Source: Massilia sp. METH4
GTDB taxonomy: Bacteria > Pseudomonadota > Gammaproteobacteria > Burkholderiales > Burkholderiaceae_D
Direction: 5' to 3'
DNA: 64,000 nt
Assembly (NCBI RefSeq): GCF_037094685.1
Contig: NZ_CP146614.1
Coordinates: forward strand, 1,860,001-1,924,000
A program made the translations under genes and the position numbers. Shown piece by piece: positions 8,254 through 16,101 of the stretch; position 1 is the stretch's first letter; each line of letters opens with the position of its first letter. Below the pieces are notes generated by a model that saw nothing but the letters and a program-made list of their open reading frames with translations, made no database searches and was not told where the DNA came from.

Positions 8254-8318
8254 CGGAATCCCGGGCAAAAAGGGGCATGCTGGGGCATGGCGGGGTGGTT
8301 TGGCAAGGAGAGTACCCT

Positions 8319-8590
8319 CTAGGGAAGCGCTGATTTATTCATGGCGGCGAACTTGGCCCTGAGAAAACGCGCCCAGCTGCGGCACAAATGGCCCGCCATA
8401 CCTCGGTATGACGGACCATTTGCGTCTTGCTGGACACGTTTTCAGGACCAATCTCATCCACCAGCAATAAGAGCGCCTAACAAAACCCGCAGGGCAAGGC
8501 GCGGCGTCGAAGACAGTACACCTGTACGGCGAGACGCTGCAACGCAGCCATGGGGGTTTTGTTAGGCGCTCTAAATCAGCGCTTTCCTAG
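8319..8590. mobile_element. Foldback MITE of IS5 type (outer element), interrupted by a second MITE
   Basis: The element proper is 8323-8586, flanked by CTAG on both sides (8319-8322 and 8587-8590), the 4-bp duplication typical of the IS5 subgroup. Terminal repeats are GGAAGCGCTGATTTATT at the left and its near-perfect complement at the right (one mismatch). The interior folds back on itself: 8386-8402 pairs with 8405-8421 at 15 of 17 positions, and the flanking sequence also pairs imperfectly. No transposase is encoded. It accounts for most of the gap between 8254 and 8718, and it carries the inner element at 8471-8571. Confidence 0.75.
8471..8571. mobile_element. 101-bp MITE with IS1031-like ends (inner element)
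   Basis: It is bounded by perfect 18-bp inverted repeats (GAGCGCCTAACAAAACCC and complement) and flanked by TAA on both sides (8468-8470 and 8572-8574). This fits the 3-bp TNA duplication of the IS1031 group. It inserted near the right end of the outer element, so it is the younger of the two. The same 18 bases form the left end of the large element at 50070, so that element's transposase family is the likely source of mobility. It has no coding capacity. Confidence 0.8.
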
Positions 8591-8640
8591 ACGAGGTCGC
8601 ATGTGCAGAACAAGGACAAGATGCAAGCGCTCGGCCGCCG

Positions 8641-8673
8641 AAAAACAGAACGGGCACCTCATCGAGGTGCCCG
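8641..8673 (-). terminator. Rho-independent terminator of the esterase gene
   Basis: CGGGCACCTC (8651-8660) and GAGGTGCCCG (8664-8673) form a 10-bp stem with a 3-nt loop. On the minus strand it is followed by a T-rich tract (8650 down to 8641). It lies about 45 bp beyond the stop of the leftward esterase gene at 8719. Confidence 0.75.
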
Positions 8674-8718
8674 ACGTTACCGCGTGAAACCGCCCACGAA
8701 ACGGCTCCGCAGGAGCGC

Positions 8719-9732
8719 TTACTTCAGCCGCAACTTCAACTCGCCCGCCGCCTGCTCCATCGCCCCGCGCACGGCCGGCACGTCGGCCAGCGCGTTGAGC
8801 AGCCCGAAGTCGTGGATCATGCCGTTGTAGCGCACCGATTTCACGGTCACGCCGGCCGCATCGAGCTTGCGGCCATACGCTTCGCCTTCATCGCGCAGCA
8901 CGTCGAACTCGGCGGTCTGGATCAGGGTGGGCGGCAAGCCTTTCAGCTGCTGCGTACTCGCCTGCAGTGGCGACGCGTAGATCTCCTTGCGGGCCGCGGC
9001 ATCGCGGGTGTAGTTATCCCAGAACCACTGCATCATGTTCCGCGTCAGGAAGTGGCCGTCCGCATACTGCCGGTATGACGGCGTGTCGAAGTTCGCATCC
9101 GTCACGGGCCACAGCAGCACCTGGGCACGCAGGGCGGGGCCACCCCTGTCCTTGGCCATCAGGCTGACGACGGCCGCCATATTGCCGCCCACGCTGTTGC
9201 CGGCCACGGCCAGGCGCTTGCCGTCCACGCCGATCTCGGCGCCGTGCGCGGCCACCCAGCGGGTGGCGGCGTACGCTTCGTTGATCGCCACCCCGTAGCC
9301 CGCTTCCGGCGAGGGGGTGTAGTTCACGAACACCGCCGTCGCGCCCGAACCGGCCACCAGGTCGCGCACCAGCCGCTCGTGGGTCGGGTAGTCGCCCAGC
9401 ACCCAGCCGCCGCCGTGGAAGAACATGAACGCCGGCGTCTGCCCCTTCGCGCCGGCCGGGCGCACGATCGTCAGCTTCACCGGCTTGCCGTCGAGCGTGA
9501 CGGTCTTCTCGCTCACCTCCGCCGGCGGCAGGATCACTTTCGATCCCGCTTGCGCACCTACCAGCACGGCCCGCGCTTCCTGCGGCGTCATCTGTTCCAT
9601 CGGCTTACCGCCTTCGATCGCTTTCAAGAAGCCGGCGGTCTGGTGTTCCACGCCGGGGAGGGCGGCCGCGCCCGCACTGGCGGCGGTGATGGCGAGGAGG
9701 GCGGTGACGATGGCGTTCCTGGCGGTGTTCAT
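8719..9732 (-). CDS. Exported alpha/beta hydrolase (hormone-sensitive-lipase-like esterase)
   Basis: A 337-residue protein with a signal peptide (MNTARNAIVTALLAITAASAGAAA). The oxyanion-hole motif FFHGGGW and nucleophile motif GNSVGG place it in the HSL/BD-FAE-type esterases. The expected late His is in GMIHDFGLL. The likely action is hydrolysis of small carboxyl esters in the periplasm. It shares a 12-bp upstream motif with the hydrolase gene at 9774 and points the same way, but the 40-bp gap and separate motifs allow independent transcription. A strong terminator follows. Confidence 0.8.
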   Translation of the reverse strand: MNTARNAIVTALLAITAASAGAAALPGVEHQTAGFLKAIEGGKPMEQMTPQEARAVLVGAQAGSKVILPPAEVSEKTVTLDGKPVKLTIVRPAGAKGQTPAFMFFHGGGWVLGDYPTHERLVRDLVAGSGATAVFVNYTPSPEAGYGVAINEAYAATRWVAAHGAEIGVDGKRLAVAGNSVGGNMAAVVSLMAKDRGGPALRAQVLLWPVTDANFDTPSYRQYADGHFLTRNMMQWFWDNYTRDAAARKEIYASPLQASTQQLKGLPPTLIQTAEFDVLRDEGEAYGRKLDAAGVTVKSVRYNGMIHDFGLLNALADVPAVRGAMEQAAGELKLRLK

Positions 9733-9753
9733 GATTATTCCTTTGCTAGTTAT

Positions 9754-9765
9754 TAGATAGTGAGC
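9754..9765 (-). promoter_or_regulatory. Candidate operator (GC-CACTATCTA motif), copy 1
   Basis: On the minus strand this reads GCTCACTATCTA, just upstream of the esterase start at 9732. It matches the site at 10680-10691 (GCGCACTATCTA) at 11 of 12 positions. The same motif before two neighbouring hydrolase genes suggests one shared regulator. No regulator gene is adjacent. Confidence 0.35.
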
Positions 9766-9773
9766 GACTTAAG

Positions 9774-10556
9774 TTATTTGGCTTGGGCGGCGGTTTCGAT
9801 CAGCTTCGCCACCTCGGCCGGGTACGACGTCATCACCACGTGCGAGGCACCGGGGATCGCCACGGTCTTGCGCGACTGGGCACGGTCGGCCATGAATTGC
9901 AAAGCAGCGGCCGGAACGTTCTTGTCGGCGGTGCCGTAGACGAAGTACGACGGCAACTGCTTCCACGCCGGGGTGCCGGCCGCTTCGGTCAGTGCGGCTT
10001 CGGCGATCGGGCGCTGCGCCACGGCCATCAGCTCGGCCTCGGCCTTCGGCACGTCCGCGGCGAATTGCTGGTGGAACTTGTCCTGGCGGATATAGAGATC
10101 CTTGCCGCCATCGGGCAGGACCACCGGTTCGGCCAGCGCGCTGCCCAGCGTGCCGCCCGGGAAGCGGCCGGAGAGTTCCAGCGTCGTTTCGCCCTGGTCG
10201 AGGGCGAAGGCCGCTACGTACACCAGGCTCTTCACGTTCGACTGGCCATATGCAGCGGTGGAGATCACCGAGCCGCCATACGAATGGCCCACCAGCACGA
10301 CCGGGCCTTTCACGCTTTTCACGATCGAGGCCACGGCGGCGGCATCGGCCTTTACGCTGCGCAGCGGGTTGGCGGCGCCGATCACGGTGTAGCCGTCGGC
10401 GCGCAGTTTCGCGGCCACGCCGTTCCAGCTGGTCGAATCGGCGAAGGCGCCGTGCACCAGGATCACGGTTGGCTTGGTTTCCACGGCCGGGGCGGCGATG
10501 GCGGATGCGGTGCCGATGATCGACAGGGCGAGGGCGATGGTCTTGATGGCTTTCAT
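9774..10556 (-). CDS. Exported alpha/beta hydrolase (Abhydrolase_6 type)
   Basis: A 260-residue protein with a cleavable signal (MKAIKTIALALSIIGTASAIAA) and an alpha/beta hydrolase domain. VILVHGAFADSTSW is the oxyanion region, VGHSYGG the nucleophile elbow and GASHVVMTSYP carries the catalytic His. This pattern is common in salicylate-esterase-like and related secreted hydrolases of proteobacteria. The substrate is unknown. It precedes the second hydrolase gene (8719-9732) and shares an upstream sequence motif with it. Confidence 0.8.
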   Translation of the reverse strand: MKAIKTIALALSIIGTASAIAAPAVETKPTVILVHGAFADSTSWNGVAAKLRADGYTVIGAANPLRSVKADAAAVASIVKSVKGPVVLVGHSYGGSVISTAAYGQSNVKSLVYVAAFALDQGETTLELSGRFPGGTLGSALAEPVVLPDGGKDLYIRQDKFHQQFAADVPKAEAELMAVAQRPIAEAALTEAAGTPAWKQLPSYFVYGTADKNVPAAALQFMADRAQSRKTVAIPGASHVVMTSYPAEVAKLIETAAQAK

Positions 10557-10679
10557 GGTGATCTCCTAAGTAAATTGTGAGCGTTTAAATAGCGTACTAC
10601 TTATCTGGGTTGGTCGTGAAGCCTTGGCGCCCCCGTTTCATCATTCCGGCGCCTTGTCTTCAGTGCATGAAACGCAGTA

Positions 10680-10691
10680 TAGATAGTGCGC
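10680..10691 (-). promoter_or_regulatory. Candidate operator (GC-CACTATCTA motif), copy 2
   Basis: On the minus strand this reads GCGCACTATCTA, about 125 bp upstream of the hydrolase start at 10556. It overlaps the near-palindrome ATAGTGCGCTAT. A second near-palindrome, TAGCGTACTA, lies about 90 bp closer to the gene. These are plausible binding sites for a MarR/HxlR/TetR-type repressor, which is inference. Confidence 0.35.
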
Positions 10692-10839
10692 TATGAAATA
10701 GCAAGCGATTTTTATAGATATTTTGCAGGGCCCGCGACGGCGAAGATATGTGAATTTGATATATGTTTCGCTGAATAATCAATATTTCTTCTTTTGCCAC
10801 CCACGCTACACTTGCCCGACTCCCTTGAGACAGGCCGCC
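10692..10839 (+). promoter_or_regulatory. AT-rich regulatory region upstream of the galactonate genes
   Basis: This stretch is strikingly AT-rich for the window, with GATATGTGAAT and GATATATG imperfect repeats around 10744-10766. TTTCTT (10785-10790) and TACACT (10807-10812), 16 bp apart, could be a -35/-10 pair about 28 bp before dgoD. It is the expected place for an operator of a galactonate or LysR-type regulator. No factor can be named from sequence. Confidence 0.35.
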
Positions 10840-11988
10840 ATGAAGATCACGAAGCTGACGTTGTACCGCGTACCGCCCCGCTGGATGTTCCTGAAGATCG
10901 AGACCGATGAAGGCATTACGGGCTGGGGCGAGCCGGTGATCGAAGGGCGTGCCCGCACCGTCGAGGCGGCCGTCAACGAGCTGGCCGAGTACCTGGTCGG
11001 GCAGGATCCTGCGCGCATCAACGACCTGTGGCAGGTGATGTATCGCGGCGGCTTCTACCGCGGCGGGCCGATCATGATGAGTGCCATCGCCGGCGTCGAC
11101 CAGGCGCTGTGGGATATCAAGGGCAAGGCACTCGGCGTGCCCGTGTATGAATTGCTGGGCGGCCGCGTGCGCGACAAGATGAAGATGTACAGCTGGGTCG
11201 GAGGCGACCGCCCGGCGGACGTCATCGAAGGCATTCTCACGCTGCGCGAGATCGGCATCCACACGTTCAAGATGAACGGTACCGAGGAGCTGGGGATCGT
11301 CGACACGGCTACCGCGGTCGACGCGGCCGTCAACCGCATCGCCCAGATCCGCGAAGCGTTCGGCAACACGATCGAATTCGGCATCGACTTCCACGGCCGC
11401 GTGGCCGCACCGATGGCGAAGGTGCTGCTGCGCGAGCTGGAACCGTTCCGCCCCCTGTTCGTCGAGGAACCGGTGCTGGCCGAACAGGCCGAATACTATC
11501 CGCGCCTCGCCGAGCACACGTCGATCCCGCTGGCGGCCGGCGAGCGCATGTACTCGCGCTTCGAGTTCAAGCACGTGTTCAACCGCGGCGGCATCGCCAT
11601 CGCGCAGCCCGACCTGTCGCATGCGGGCGGCATCACGGAATGCGTGAAGATCGCCGCGATGGCCGAGGCCTATGACGTGGCGCTCGCACCCCATTGCCCG
11701 CTGGGCCCGGTGGCGCTGGCCGCCTGCCTGCAGGTGGACTTCGTGTCCCACAACGCCGTGCTGCAGGAGCAGAGCATGGGCATCCACTACAACAAGGGCG
11801 CCGAACTGTTCGACTACGTGGTCAACCGCGAAGACTTCCAGATCACGGACGGCTACTTCCCGCCGCTGCCCAAGCCGGGCCTGGGCGTGATCGTGGACGA
11901 GGAACGGATCCTGGCCGCGAGCCAGAATCCGCCGGACTGGCGCAACCCCGTGTGGCGCCACCCGGACGGCAGCGTGGCCGAATGGTGA
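10840..11988 (+). CDS. dgoD: D-galactonate dehydratase
   Basis: Converts D-galactonate to 2-keto-3-deoxygalactonate, the first step of the De Ley-Doudoroff galactonate route. At 382 residues it equals the E. coli DgoD length. It has the mandelate-racemase/enolase-superfamily plan, with metal-ligand motifs [12 protein letters not shown] and AAGERMYSR in order. [12 protein letters not shown] and APHCPLGP complete the active-site barrel. I chose ATG 10840 because it gives the family N-terminus [15 protein letters not shown]. It is the first gene of dgoD-dgoK-dgoA and overlaps dgoK by a few bases. Confidence 0.93.
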   Translation: MKITKLTLYRVPPRWMFLKIETDEGITGWGEPVIEGRARTVEAAVNELAEYLVGQDPARINDLWQVMYRGGFYRGGPIMMSAIAGVDQALWDIKGKALGVPVYELLGGRVRDKMKMYSWVGGDRPADVIEGILTLREIGIHTFKMNGTEELGIVDTATAVDAAVNRIAQIREAFGNTIEFGIDFHGRVAAPMAKVLLRELEPFRPLFVEEPVLAEQAEYYPRLAEHTSIPLAAGERMYSRFEFKHVFNRGGIAIAQPDLSHAGGITECVKIAAMAEAYDVALAPHCPLGPVALAACLQVDFVSHNAVLQEQSMGIHYNKGAELFDYVVNREDFQITDGYFPPLPKPGLGVIVDEERILAASQNPPDWRNPVWRHPDGSVAEW

Positions 11989-12932
11989 GCGCCGTTCCCT
12001 CGCTCATCGGCCTGGACTGGGGCAGTACCAGCCTGCGCGCCTGGCTGATCGGGCCCGAAGGCATCGTATTGGACGAGCGCAAGGCGGACAAGGGCGCGTC
12101 GGCATTGTCCGGCCACGGCGCCTTCCTCGCGGCGTTCGACGACGTCGCCGGCGCGTGGCGCACTGCCCATGCCGATCTTCCCGTGCTGGCCTGCGGCATG
12201 GTGGGCAGCGCGCACGGCTGGCTCGACGTGCCGTACCTGCGCTGCCCGGCCGGCGCGGCCGCGCTGGCGGCCGGCCTGCGCGGGCCCGATGGTGGTCCGC
12301 ACATCGTACCCGGCGTGCTGTTCGACGACACCAGCCTGCCGCCGGACGTGATGCGCGGCGAGGAAACGCAGGTCGCCGGCGCGCTGCACCTGCACGAGAC
12401 GCTGCGTACCTCGAGCTGCATCGTGCTGCCCGGCACCCATTCGAAATGGGCGCAGGTCTGTGACGAGCGCATCGTGCGCTTCGCAACCCATATGACGGGC
12501 GAGCTGTATGCAGTCTTGCGCGAGCATTCGGTGCTGGGCCGGCTGATGCCGGAAGATGCGCCCGTCGACCCTGATGCGTTCGTGCAGGGTGTCGACGCGG
12601 CACGCGACCATGGCGAACTGGGCTTGCCGCACCAGATGTTCGCCGCGCGCAGCCTGGGCGTGACCGGGAAGCTGCCGCACGAGATGCTGGCCGATTACTT
12701 GTCCGGCCTCCTGATCGGGCATGAATTGCGCGCCGGCCTGCAATGGCGCGCGATGGCGGGCCTGGGCTCGCGGCCACTGGCGCTGGTGGGCGCGCCCCAG
12801 CTGTGCGCCCGTTACCAGGTGGCGCTGCACAGGTTCGGGCGGCCGGCCGACCTCGTCCTGGATAACACGGCACCCGCAGGCCTTTTCGCGCTGGCGCGCG
12901 AAGCCGGCCTGCTGCCCTTGGAGAAGCGATGA
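11982..12932 (+). CDS. dgoK: 2-dehydro-3-deoxygalactonokinase
   Basis: Phosphorylates 2-keto-3-deoxygalactonate to the 6-phosphate using ATP. The 316-residue protein shows the actin-like ATPase phosphate loop [12 protein letters not shown] near the N-terminus and the family motifs CGMVGS, MRGEETQ and [11 protein letters not shown] 11982 overlaps the end of dgoD, and its own TGA overlaps the dgoA ATG, so the three enzymes are translationally coupled. A GTG three bases later is an equally possible start. Confidence 0.92.
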   Translation: MVSAVPSLIGLDWGSTSLRAWLIGPEGIVLDERKADKGASALSGHGAFLAAFDDVAGAWRTAHADLPVLACGMVGSAHGWLDVPYLRCPAGAAALAAGLRGPDGGPHIVPGVLFDDTSLPPDVMRGEETQVAGALHLHETLRTSSCIVLPGTHSKWAQVCDERIVRFATHMTGELYAVLREHSVLGRLMPEDAPVDPDAFVQGVDAARDHGELGLPHQMFAARSLGVTGKLPHEMLADYLSGLLIGHELRAGLQWRAMAGLGSRPLALVGAPQLCARYQVALHRFGRPADLVLDNTAPAGLFALAREAGLLPLEKR

Positions 12933-13546
12933 CCATTCTCGACACCGCCTTTGAACACCTGCCGCTGGTGGCGATCCTGCGCGGCCTGCGGCCTGAAGAA
13001 GCCGAGGACATCGGCGCGGCCCTGTATGCCGCCGGTTTCCGCCTGATCGAAGTGCCGCTGAACTCTCCCGAGCCGTTCGACTCCATCGCCCGGCTCGCCC
13101 GATCGTTGCCGGCCGATGCGGTGCTGGGTGCCGGCACCGTGCTGGAAACCGGCGCGGTGGCGCGCGTGCGCGATGCGGGCGGCAGCCTGATCGTGATGCC
13201 GCATGCGGACGTGGACGTGATCCGCGCCGCGAAGGCGGCCGGCATGTACTGCGTGCCGGGCGTGGCCACGCCCACCGAAGCGTTCGCCGCGCTCAAGGCG
13301 GGCGCCGATGCATTGAAGCTGTTCCCGGCCGAACTGATCACCCCCGCGGTGGTGCGGGCCATGCGCGCGGTACTGCCGAAAGAGGTCAAATTGCTGCCCG
13401 TGGGTGGCATCACGCCCGTCAATATGGCAGACTTTCGCGCCGCCGGCGTGGCCGGCTTCGGTCTTGGCTCGGCGCTGTACCAGCCCGGCATGGATGCCGC
13501 CACCGTCGCCGCCCATGCAGCCGCCTTCGTGAACGCCTGGAAGTAA
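12929..13546 (+). CDS. dgoA: 2-dehydro-3-deoxy-6-phosphogalactonate aldolase
   Basis: Splits 2-keto-3-deoxy-6-phosphogalactonate to pyruvate and glyceraldehyde 3-phosphate, the last dgo step. It is a 205-residue class I aldolase of the KDPG/KDPGal family. The Schiff-base lysine is K130 in ALKLFPAE, and the acidic catalytic residue is E41 in IEVPLNSP. GAGTV and PVGGI form the phosphate site. DgoA is preferred over Eda because it sits directly after dgoD-dgoK. It overlaps dgoK by 4 bp. Confidence 0.92.
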   Translation: MTILDTAFEHLPLVAILRGLRPEEAEDIGAALYAAGFRLIEVPLNSPEPFDSIARLARSLPADAVLGAGTVLETGAVARVRDAGGSLIVMPHADVDVIRAAKAAGMYCVPGVATPTEAFAALKAGADALKLFPAELITPAVVRAMRAVLPKEVKLLPVGGITPVNMADFRAAGVAGFGLGSALYQPGMDAATVAAHAAAFVNAWK

Positions 13547-13605
13547 GCGCCTCGCAGCCCCGAAGACAACCGGCGATCACAGCCGGACCGAATAATGGAG
13601 ATGGA

Positions 13606-16077
13606 ATGAGTAATCAATCGAAGCGGCCCGCCCTGGCGCTGGCAGCCGCATTCGCCCTGACGAACGCACTGAACGCACAGGCCGCGCAAGTCGTCGGCGT
13701 GGACGCCGCCGCGCCGGCCACCGCACCCGCGACGGGGCACCTGCAACTGGGCGCCGCGACGACGCCGAAGGGCAGCGTGCTGGGCGCGAACAACCGCTAT
13801 CTCACGCAAGATGGCCAGCCGTGGATGCCCGTGATGGGCGAGTTCCACTACTCGCGCAGCCCTGCATCCACCTGGGAAGCGGAACTGGCGAAGATGAAGG
13901 CGGCCGGCATCACCGTTGTCGCCTCGTATGTGATCTGGAACCACCACGAACCGAAGGATGGCGCGTTCGACTGGCGGGGCAACCGCGACCTGCGCCGCTT
14001 TATCCAGTTGTGCGGCAAGCTGGGGCTGAAAGCCGTGGTGCGCGTGGGACCATGGGTGCACGCCGAAGTGCGCTACGGCGGCATTCCCGACTGGGTCGTC
14101 GATGGCATGCGCACGCGTGGCGACGATCCGCAATACCTGCGCCACGTGGCGCGCTTCTACCGCGAGATCGGCGCCCAGTTGAAGGGCAGCCTGTGGAAGG
14201 ATGGCGGCCCGGTCATCGGCCTGCAACTGGAAAACGAGTACAACCTGAACGGCCCGGGCGAGGGCGCTGGGCACATCGCTACGTTGAAGAAGCTGGCGCT
14301 GCAGGCGGGCATGGACGTACCGTACTACACCGTCACCGGCTGGGATGGCGCCGTCTATCCATCCGGCCAGGTCACGCCCGTGTTCGGCGGCTACGTCGAT
14401 GAACCCTGGGCCGTGTCGGCCACCCAATTGCCGCCGAAGGAAACCTACGCCTTCCGCTTCGACAGCCGCGTCTCCGGCGACCTGGGCGCGCAAACGAAAT
14501 CGCACGGCCCCGGCACCGCCGAATCGGACATCGACAAGACCCCGTTCCTGGGCGCCGAATACGGCGCCGGCCTGCCGTTCATGTACCGCCGCCGCCCGGT
14601 GGTGTCGCCGGACGATATCGCCGCGATGCTTCCCGTGCAGCTGGGTTCCGGCGTGAACCTGATGGGCTACTACATGTTCCATGGCGGCCGCAATCCGGTG
14701 GGCGGCACCACGCTGGAAGAGAGCAGCATCAGCGGCGGCTACAACGATACGCCGGCGATCAACTACGATTTCCAGGCGCCGCTGGGGCCGGACGGCCAGG
14801 AGCGCCCGGTGCTCGGCTACCTGCGCCCGTTCCACCATTTCATCGCCGATTTCGGCAACCGCCTCGCGCCGATGACGGTGCGCAAACCGGACGTGACCCC
14901 GGCGGACCCCAAGGACCTGCGCACGCCCCGCGTGGCCGTGCGCAGCAGCGGCGACAGTGCCTTCGTGTTCGTCAACAACCACGTGCGCCAGTACCCGATG
15001 CCCGTGCAGTCGCTGCAATTGAGCGTGAAGCTGGCCGGCGGCACCGTGCAATTCCCGCGCGGCGCGGTCGAGGTGCCAGACGGTGCCTACGCGATCTGGC
15101 CGGTGAATTTCGACCTCGATGGCGCGCGGCTGCGCTACGCGACGGCGCAGCCGGTGGCGCGCCTCGATGGCGGCGCCGATGGCATCACCTATGTGTTCGC
15201 CGCGGCCAAGGGCATCCCCGTCGAGCTGGCGGTCGAGGCTGGTAGCGCTACGGTCGAGACGACTGGCCGGCGCGCCACGGAGAACGGCGCCACCGTCATC
15301 GACGGCATCGTGCCCGGCACCGCGCGGGCATTGACGATCCGCCGCGCCGGCGCGAAACCCGTGCACGTGCTGGTGCTGTCGGCCGAACAGGCGCGCCAGC
15401 TGGCGATCGGCGAGCTGGCCGGCCAGCGCCGCCTGGTGCTGAGCGGCCAGCAGGCCTGGTTCGAAGGCGGCAGGCTGCACCTGCGTTCCGTGGACAACAA
15501 CGCGATGCGCTTTGCCGTCTACCCGGCGCTGGGCAAGGCACCGAAAGCGTCTCACGCGCTGCGCGCGCAGGGAAGCGACGGCGTGTTCCAGGCCTATGAA
15601 GCCACGCTGCCGGCCGTTCGACGGGCTGCAACCGCCACGCCGCTGCGCGAAGCGCGCGCCGTCCCGCCGGTGGTGAAGGGCGGCCTGGCCAAGGCTGCCA
15701 TCCAGCCGATCCCCGAAGCCTGGCGAAATGCCGCCACCTGGCGCATCAACGTGCCGCGCGCGGCCCTGAAGAACGTCGACGCGCTCCAGCATCTCGACGA
15801 TGTCCTGCTGCAGATCGACTTCACCGGCGATATCGGCCGCCTGTTCGACGGCACCCGGCTGGCGGACGACTGGTACTACAGCGGCTACGGCTGGCAGGCG
15901 GGGCTGAAAGCGCTGGCGGTGGAAAAGGAACTGACGCTGGCGGTGTTGCCGCTGCGCGCCGACGCCCCCGTCTATATACCCAAGGAAGCACGCCCCGAAT
16001 TCGGCAAGGAGGCGCAGATCGCGCGCCTGAACAAGGTAAGCCTGGTACCCGTGTACAAGCTCACCGTCACACCATAA
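13606..16077 (+). CDS. GH35 beta-galactosidase, exported
   Basis: An 823-residue glycoside hydrolase with a signal sequence ending near AQAAQ. The catalytic domain shows GEFHYSR, WNHHEP and GGIPDW. E211 in QLENEY is the likely acid/base and E318 in GAEYG the likely nucleophile, both at the usual GH35 positions. The remainder holds beta-rich accessory domains. It would release galactose from external or periplasmic galactosides, feeding the galactonate genes just upstream. Galactose dehydrogenase and lactonase, needed to link the two, are not in this window. The TonB receptor follows after 24 bp. Confidence 0.9.
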   Translation: MSNQSKRPALALAAAFALTNALNAQAAQVVGVDAAAPATAPATGHLQLGAATTPKGSVLGANNRYLTQDGQPWMPVMGEFHYSRSPASTWEAELAKMKAAGITVVASYVIWNHHEPKDGAFDWRGNRDLRRFIQLCGKLGLKAVVRVGPWVHAEVRYGGIPDWVVDGMRTRGDDPQYLRHVARFYREIGAQLKGSLWKDGGPVIGLQLENEYNLNGPGEGAGHIATLKKLALQAGMDVPYYTVTGWDGAVYPSGQVTPVFGGYVDEPWAVSATQLPPKETYAFRFDSRVSGDLGAQTKSHGPGTAESDIDKTPFLGAEYGAGLPFMYRRRPVVSPDDIAAMLPVQLGSGVNLMGYYMFHGGRNPVGGTTLEESSISGGYNDTPAINYDFQAPLGPDGQERPVLGYLRPFHHFIADFGNRLAPMTVRKPDVTPADPKDLRTPRVAVRSSGDSAFVFVNNHVRQYPMPVQSLQLSVKLAGGTVQFPRGAVEVPDGAYAIWPVNFDLDGARLRYATAQPVARLDGGADGITYVFAAAKGIPVELAVEAGSATVETTGRRATENGATVIDGIVPGTARALTIRRAGAKPVHVLVLSAEQARQLAIGELAGQRRLVLSGQQAWFEGGRLHLRSVDNNAMRFAVYPALGKAPKASHALRAQGSDGVFQAYEATLPAVRRAATATPLREARAVPPVVKGGLAKAAIQPIPEAWRNAATWRINVPRAALKNVDALQHLDDVLLQIDFTGDIGRLFDGTRLADDWYYSGYGWQAGLKALAVEKELTLAVLPLRADAPVYIPKEARPEFGKEAQIARLNKVSLVPVYKLTVTP

Positions 16078-16101
16078 AAAATTCACAACCTCGGAGAAAG
16101 C

